Shown here: piece by piece, positions 58,905 through 64,000 of the stretch
Numbering within the stretch: position 1 is the first letter of the stretch
How the letters are laid out: the number at the start of each line of letters is the position of its first letter
Assembly (NCBI GenBank): GCA_030737835.1
Contig: CM060851.1
Location: 8,199,154 to 8,263,153, forward strand
Source of the DNA: Acorus gramineus
Lineage: Eukaryota > Streptophyta > Magnoliopsida > Acorales > Acoraceae
DNA: 64,000 nucleotides
Direction of reading: 5' to 3'
The notes under the pieces: model-generated
Database searches by the model: none
What the model was told of the DNA's origin: nothing
Seen by the model: the letters and a program-made list of their open reading frames with translations, nothing else
Translations under genes and position numbers: made by a program

Positions 58905-60713
58905 ATGACGCGGCGGGTCGAGCGTGAGGTGAGCGAGGAGGGTTGGAGGGTGAGGTCGAAGCGAAGAGAGAGGAAGGCAGGAGCTATGAAGGACTCGGTT
59001 GGGAGAAGGACGCGCGGTGGAACAAGATGGCCTTCACGGAGACAAGGAGGTCGAAGCCCTAAGGGCTCTCGCTGTTTCAGATGCCTAGGCCTGGGCCATT
59101 GGCATCGGGAATGCCGGGACCCGGTCATGTGCTTGCGGTGCAGGGGGACGGGGCATCGGGCGTTCGCGTGTCTTTGGACGTGTCCCTGGCAACCGGAGAC
59201 CCACAGACATGGCCGACGAGGCGCTGGAAATACAATTGGGGGACAGTTTTAATCCTTCGGAGGAGGAGAGATCATTGCGGTGTTGCGTGGTGGTCACGGC
59301 CTCAGGGTGGGCACCCCCTTCGGAGGAGTTGTCTCGCATGGTAGAAGACAGGTGGGGGAAAAAGGACTGGGCAGTGGACAGAGTATTGGGACCAGGAAGG
59401 GCCTTACTCAAAGTGACGGACCCCCGTCTTCGGGGCCGGATGGTGAGGCGGAGAACCATCCGTGGAGAGGGGGGCTCGGCCCACATAGAGGCGTGGTCCC
59501 CTGAGTTCGGGACTCGTCCTGCGGAAACGTATAGATGGAAGATGAAGCTAGTCGGCTTGCCACTCCATTGGCAATCGCCCTATTGTCTTAGGGAACTCAT
59601 GTTCGGCTTCGAAAAAATCACTGCATTCGGGCGGAGTGGAGTGGACCAGTCGAGGGTGGCGTTCATTGAGTTTTCCCTGGTGGCGGGGGTGCCCAGACAT
59701 TGGCCACGGACCATGCGGGTAGCATATGGTCGAGAGGCTTTCCTCATTCAAATAGACGCTCGAAGTGCGCACATGGCGTCGAAGCGAGCTTGGATAGAGG
59801 TCGTCAATGGGACCTCTAGGTCGAGCAGCTGCTCCTCATCTCAGGAGAGGGTGAGAGGCAGGGAGCCACAAAGGAGAAGGACGATCCCGAGTCACGACGC
59901 CAGGACGACTCGGCGCAAGTCACGACGCAAGAGGACCAGGTCTCCGAGGAGGGACATGGTACGTTCTGACGGGACTGTCAACTCAGGTCACGCCGGGGTG
60001 TGGAACACGCAAAGCCAGCCGTGCGTCTCGGGTCCCACAATGCGATCAGAGGTCCATCGGGTGGTGTCAGATGAGACGAGAAGAACACCATCCCCTGACA
60101 CTCATGGCATAAAGGTGAGTGAACAGACCCCCGCTATTGTGAATACCAGGGGTCGGGTACGTTTGTGCAGGAAACACAAGAGAGGGAAGGCATGATGGGA
60201 GGTGGGCCGGATGGGGGTCGTAATGGGCCGGGTCTGTTGGGCCAAGGACAAAACTGGGTGTGGATAAGAAGGGACACTTTGGGTCAAGTCGAAACTATGC
60301 CCATCTTATTCGGCTCTTTTGAAAACTCAAATCCTGGAAGCCCACTCATGGCGCCAAATAGCTCTCGGGCAGCACTTTCCAATGGTGGTGCGGGTGCGGA
60401 AGTTTCGACGACAACCCCTGCGGAGAAGCCGAGCGTCCCTCCGAAGGAAGATGTTCGTCAACATATGCCCCCAGGGACGATCCTAGCTCATGGACGCGCG
60501 TTATCTTTGGGTTTGATGATCCAGGAACAGAGCAACACAAGTGGCTTCGTGAACAGTGTTAGGGGGGAGTTTGGTGCATGCGGACCGTTCGGACAGGAGG
60601 ACGACGAAGCGAACTCACCGGGCAGGGGAGATGATGAGATCACAGGGGAGCAGACAACCCATTTGCGGTTGGAAGATTCAGACCGACATCATAGGAGGCA
60701 GGCGTCTCCATAG
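58905..60713 (+). pseudogene. LINE ORF1 (RNA-binding protein), frameshifted
   Basis: Frame 1 (58905-59252) has a basic N-terminus and two CCHC-like knuckles: CFRCLGLGHWHREC and CLRCRGTGHRAFAC. The following DUF4283-like part (59209-60195) is in a second frame, with GPGRALLKVTDPRLRGRMVR and KMKLVGLPLHWQSPYCLREL, then a Ser/Arg-rich low-complexity stretch. A third frame (60165-60713) continues the acidic, Gly/Pro-rich tail up to 49 bases before ORF2. Two frameshifts, near 59170-59210 and 60165-60195, would explain one original ORF of about 600 codons. Such proteins coat LINE RNA. The knuckles lie before the DUF4283-like part here. Confidence 0.75.
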
Positions 60714-60761
60714 GACAGACGCCGTTCTGGGTGTCCTACTTCGAGGAGTTACCAGTTTGTT

Positions 60762-63700
60762 TTGATGTTTAGCTGCCTGATTTGGAACATTCGGGGTCTA
60801 CATGATCCTGCAAAGAGGAGGGCATTACGGGACATAGTGGCCACACACAGAATTCAGATATGCTGCATTCAAGAAACAAAGATGGAATTGGTGGAGGGTC
60901 AGACAATCACAGAGATTGGGGCGGGGCTACTCGACGGATGGGGTTTCAAGGGAGCGAGAGGTGCAGCGGGGGGAATATTGATTTGCTGGAACTCGTCGTT
61001 ATGGAGGGCGGTGGAGCAGTCGGTGGGAACCTTTTCTCTGTCAGTCTTGTTGGAAGACTTGCAATCAGGGGGGCGGTGGTGCTGCTCTAGCATCTACGGA
61101 CCTAATGAAGACCCAGATCGTGCAATACTATGGGACGAGCTCTCGGCCATTCGAGCACGCTGGTCCGTTCCGGTGGCCTTCTTGGGAGACTTTAACGTCA
61201 TTCGGAGGATGGAAGAAAGAAATCGGGCGGGGTATGCATCTCCTGCCATGACTACATTCTCAGACTGGATCGAAGAGGAGGGGCTCATCGATCTTCCGAT
61301 TTCAAATCATGAATTCACTTGGAGTAACATGCGCGAGGAACCGTCGTTGGCTAGGCTGGATCGGGCGCTCATTGACGAGGAATGGGAGGAATTGTATCCA
61401 GACTGTGGGGTCAGAGGCCTGCCCAGGGTGACTTCGGATCACGTTCCATTGCTTCTCGAATCATCCACAACCAGAAGACCCAGAGGAGTCCCTTTCGATT
61501 CGAATCTTGGTGGTGCGAGGTCGAAGGCGTGGAAGGACTAATCCGGCAATCTTGGGACGCTAGCGCCAGCGGTCTAAGGGGTGCAAGGAGGGTAGCTTTC
61601 AAGCTCCGTAGACTCAAGCGGGTACTTCGGCAATGGGGTTCGACGGTCCGAGCAGCCAGAGCAGAAAAGAAAGGCGCTTTGCTTCGGGACATCCTACGCC
61701 TAGACAGGGAGGAGGAAGTCGCATCCTTGGCAGAGGCTGACCGTGCTTCCCGAAGCAATGCGAAAAGGGAACTTGCGCTAATCCAAAAAATGGAGGAGAT
61801 AGAATGGCGTCAAAAATCAAAAGCACTATGGTTGAAAGCGGGAGACAACAACACTAAGTTCTTCCATCAGGCAGCGAGTCAACGTCGAAGGGTAAATCAT
61901 ATCGCGAAAATTCAGATTGGAGATAGTGTCTGGGAGGAACCGGAAGATATCCGGAGCAACCTGACGTCTCACTTCAAGCGCTCCTTCCGTAAACGCCGGG
62001 GATGGAAGCCGGGTTGGGAGGACCCTGAACTGCCGTGTCTTAGTCCCGAGCAGCTTGACATCTTGGAAGCTCCGTTCGAGGAGATAGAGATTTTTCAGGC
62101 GCTTGCCAAGGCAGAAGGAGACAAAGCTCCAGGTCCCGATGGATTCAGTTTATCTTTCTTCCAAAGATACTGGTCCATAGTAAAGCATGACGTGGTGGCG
62201 ATGTTTGAAGAATTCTACGCAGGCTCGCAGAGTGTGGGTTGTTTAAATTCATCAAACTTCGTTCTTATCCCAAAAAAGGAGGGAGCAACGAGGGTGGAGG
62301 ACTTTAGACCGATTTGCCTGGTGAACGGGGCCTACATGATCGTGGCGAAGGTCATGGCGAACAGGTTAAAACAGGTGTGCGGGGACCTCATCGAACCCTC
62401 CCAAGCGGCGTTTCTACCGGGTCGGCTTCTCCAAGAGGGCTTCCTCACGGTACAGGAACTAGTGGCGGCTCTTCAGAAAGATAAAAGGCAAGGTTTAGTA
62501 TTCAAACTAGATTTTGCGAAGGCATACGACAGTGTGGACCAAGAATTCCTTTTGAAGGTGTTGGGGTTACATGGCTTCCACCCAAGATGGATCCGAATGG
62601 TGCAGCAATGTATTGACTCGGTGCGTGCCTCCCTCTTGATAAACGGAGAGGTGACGGGCTATTTCCCACTCAACAGAGGTTTGCGGCAGGGAGACCCACT
62701 CTCCCCGATATTATTCATCATTGTTGCTAACGTCTTGAGCCGGTTATGCGAGAAGGCAGCAGGGGCTGGTTGGATCTCCGGTCTAGCAAGTTCGCAAGAG
62801 GGAAGCAGGGTGGCGATCCTGCAATATGCGGACGACACAATCTTACTTAGCGAAGCAAGCGAGCGAAGTGTCTGGGGCTTCCGCTTCATCCTATTTTGCT
62901 TCGGACTCCTATCGGGGCTCACACTCAATCTTCGGAAGAGCACAATGCATGGAATACACATCCCGCCAGAGGATGAGACGCGTTTGGCCGATTGCATGGG
63001 ATGCCCATATAGTCCTTTCCCTACGAGGTACCTGGGGCTACCACTTGTGAAAGGACGACTAACAAAGGAGCAATGGGATCCCCTTATCGAGCGTTTTGAA
63101 AGGAGATTGTCGGGGTGGAAAGGCAAGATGTTGAGTTGGGGTGGGAGATTGACGCTCCTACAAGCTGTCCTGACCAACCTTCCTCTATTCTACCTGTCGG
63201 TGTTCAGGCTACCGATTGGGGTGCTAGATAGAATCGATCGGATCCGCAGGAGATTCCTTTGGCAGGGAGGGGAGACTGACCGAAAGACCCTCCATATGGT
63301 TGATTGGGAGTCAGTTTGTAGGCCTAAGCGAGAGGGGGGTCTGGGAGTACTAAACTTAAGATACATGAACAAAGCCCTCATTACCAGATGGGTGTGGAGA
63401 TGGCTATCGAGGGCAGCATCGATCTGGACGCACTTATTCAGGGACAGGTACGGGGGTGCGGGCTTGGGGGATCATCGATGGCCATCCCTAAACGTCAGAG
63501 CGAGCCAGATATGCAAAGGTCTATTTGCGGACCGCATGGAGGTAGTCAACACCTTCGTATGGAAGGTAGGGGACGGTAGATCAGTGCACTTTTGGCTGGA
63601 CCGATGGGCTGGAGAAGCTCGGCTTAGCGACCTGGTTCCGGATATTTTTAGACTAGCCGCCAAGAAGGAGGGATCCGTCATTGAGTTCTTTCACGAGGGA

Positions 63701-64000
63701 TCTGGGAGCTGGCAGGTTGAGCTACTTCGATGACGTTTGAGCAATACAGAGACTGACCAATTCGCTGTCTTGATGGACCGGATTAGTTCCCTACGGATTC
63801 TGGAAGGGAGCTCGGATCAGATGCGATGGCAACCCAATGCGGCAGGGTCGTTCACAGTCAAGAGTGCTTATGCATGGTGGAGATTGACAGGAGCTGGGAG
63901 TCTTCCGACTTGCCCGAGATTTACTCAAATCTGGCGGCCAAAAGTCCCTTTGAAAATCAAGGTATTCATGTGGTTCCTCTCTCTCGAACGTCTTCTTACG
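60762..64000 (+). pseudogene. LINE ORF2: endonuclease-reverse transcriptase, broken
   Basis: The AP-endonuclease-like domain (60762-61500) has WNIRG, IQETK, YGPNEDPD, LGDFNVI and the catalytic SDH (about 61436). The frame then changes between about 61480 and 61500, and the RT domain continues from PFRFESWWC in the next frame. RT blocks are [54 protein letters not shown] and the catalytic YADD (62824-62835). A single in-frame TGA at 63731-63733 interrupts the C-terminal part. The same frame then reads on, MRWQPNAAGSFTVKSAYAWW and WRPKVPLKIKVFMW, which is the zinc-binding RVT C-terminal domain, up to the window edge. Confidence 0.9.

Larger units (their letters stand above)
58896..64000 (+). 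mobile_element. L1-type LINE, decayed, runs off window
   Basis: A GC-rich (well above the surrounding DNA) non-LTR retrotransposon with two ORF regions: ORF1 with CCHC knuckles, then ORF2 with endonuclease and reverse transcriptase. The 5' boundary is set roughly at the jump in GC content just before the first ATG (58905). The 3' end, tail and target duplication lie beyond the window. Frameshifts and a stop in both ORFs show that this copy cannot move by itself. Confidence 0.92.

Overview
This is an AT-rich flowering-plant nuclear window. The evidence is intron-rich protein genes with GT-AG introns, chloroplast-lumen and plant receptor-kinase gene families, and a dense mix of LINE, LTR, hAT and Harbinger-like remnants. 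The LINE has a first ORF in which CCHC knuckles precede a DUF4283-like part. From memory that layout is common in monocots, but I cannot assign a species.

Four protein genes can be rebuilt exon by exon with consistent reading phase. They are a THESEUS1-like CrRLK1L receptor kinase (361-3121, minus, 834 aa, one intron); the Rab7-activating vacuolar fusion protein MON1 (8876-18634, minus, 14 coding exons, 600 aa); an ABCB6/ABCB20-type full ABC transporter (41395-52148, plus, 11 coding exons, about 1407 aa if one frameshift is discounted); and the thylakoid-lumen PsbP-like subunit PnsL1 of chloroplast NDH (54254-56903, minus, 8 coding exons, 233 aa). They are unrelated in function and look like independently regulated neighbours.

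Two decayed genes are clear. One is an intron-containing OMA1-like mitochondrial metalloprotease pseudogene (about 29378-32639, minus), with three frameshifts and a small A-tailed retro-insertion in its coding sequence. The other is a GC-rich chimeric block (about 7490-8425), where a PPR gene fragment on the plus strand abuts an unidentified gene fragment on the minus strand.

The space between genes is mostly mobile DNA. 18.9-29.2 kb holds a tandem array of about 120 bp units, two solo LTRs of one family in opposite orientation with perfect 5-bp target duplications, and three copies of a roughly 500 bp TAA-targeting MITE, two of them head to tail. 30.6-40.5 kb is full of MITEs and includes a complete non-autonomous hAT element with an 8-bp target duplication and GGGTCGGGTC-rich ends. 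58.9-64.0 kb is a GC-rich L1-type LINE running off the window end, with frameshifts and an in-frame stop. Several introns of MON1 carry copies of one poly-A-tailed retroelement 3' end.

No organelle DNA, tRNA or rRNA gene, or CRISPR array was seen. The most useful items to re-examine are the single-base frameshift that would remove the second ATPase domain of the ABCB transporter, the intron inside the receptor kinase activation segment, the OMA1 pseudogene and the nested MITE/LTR stack.
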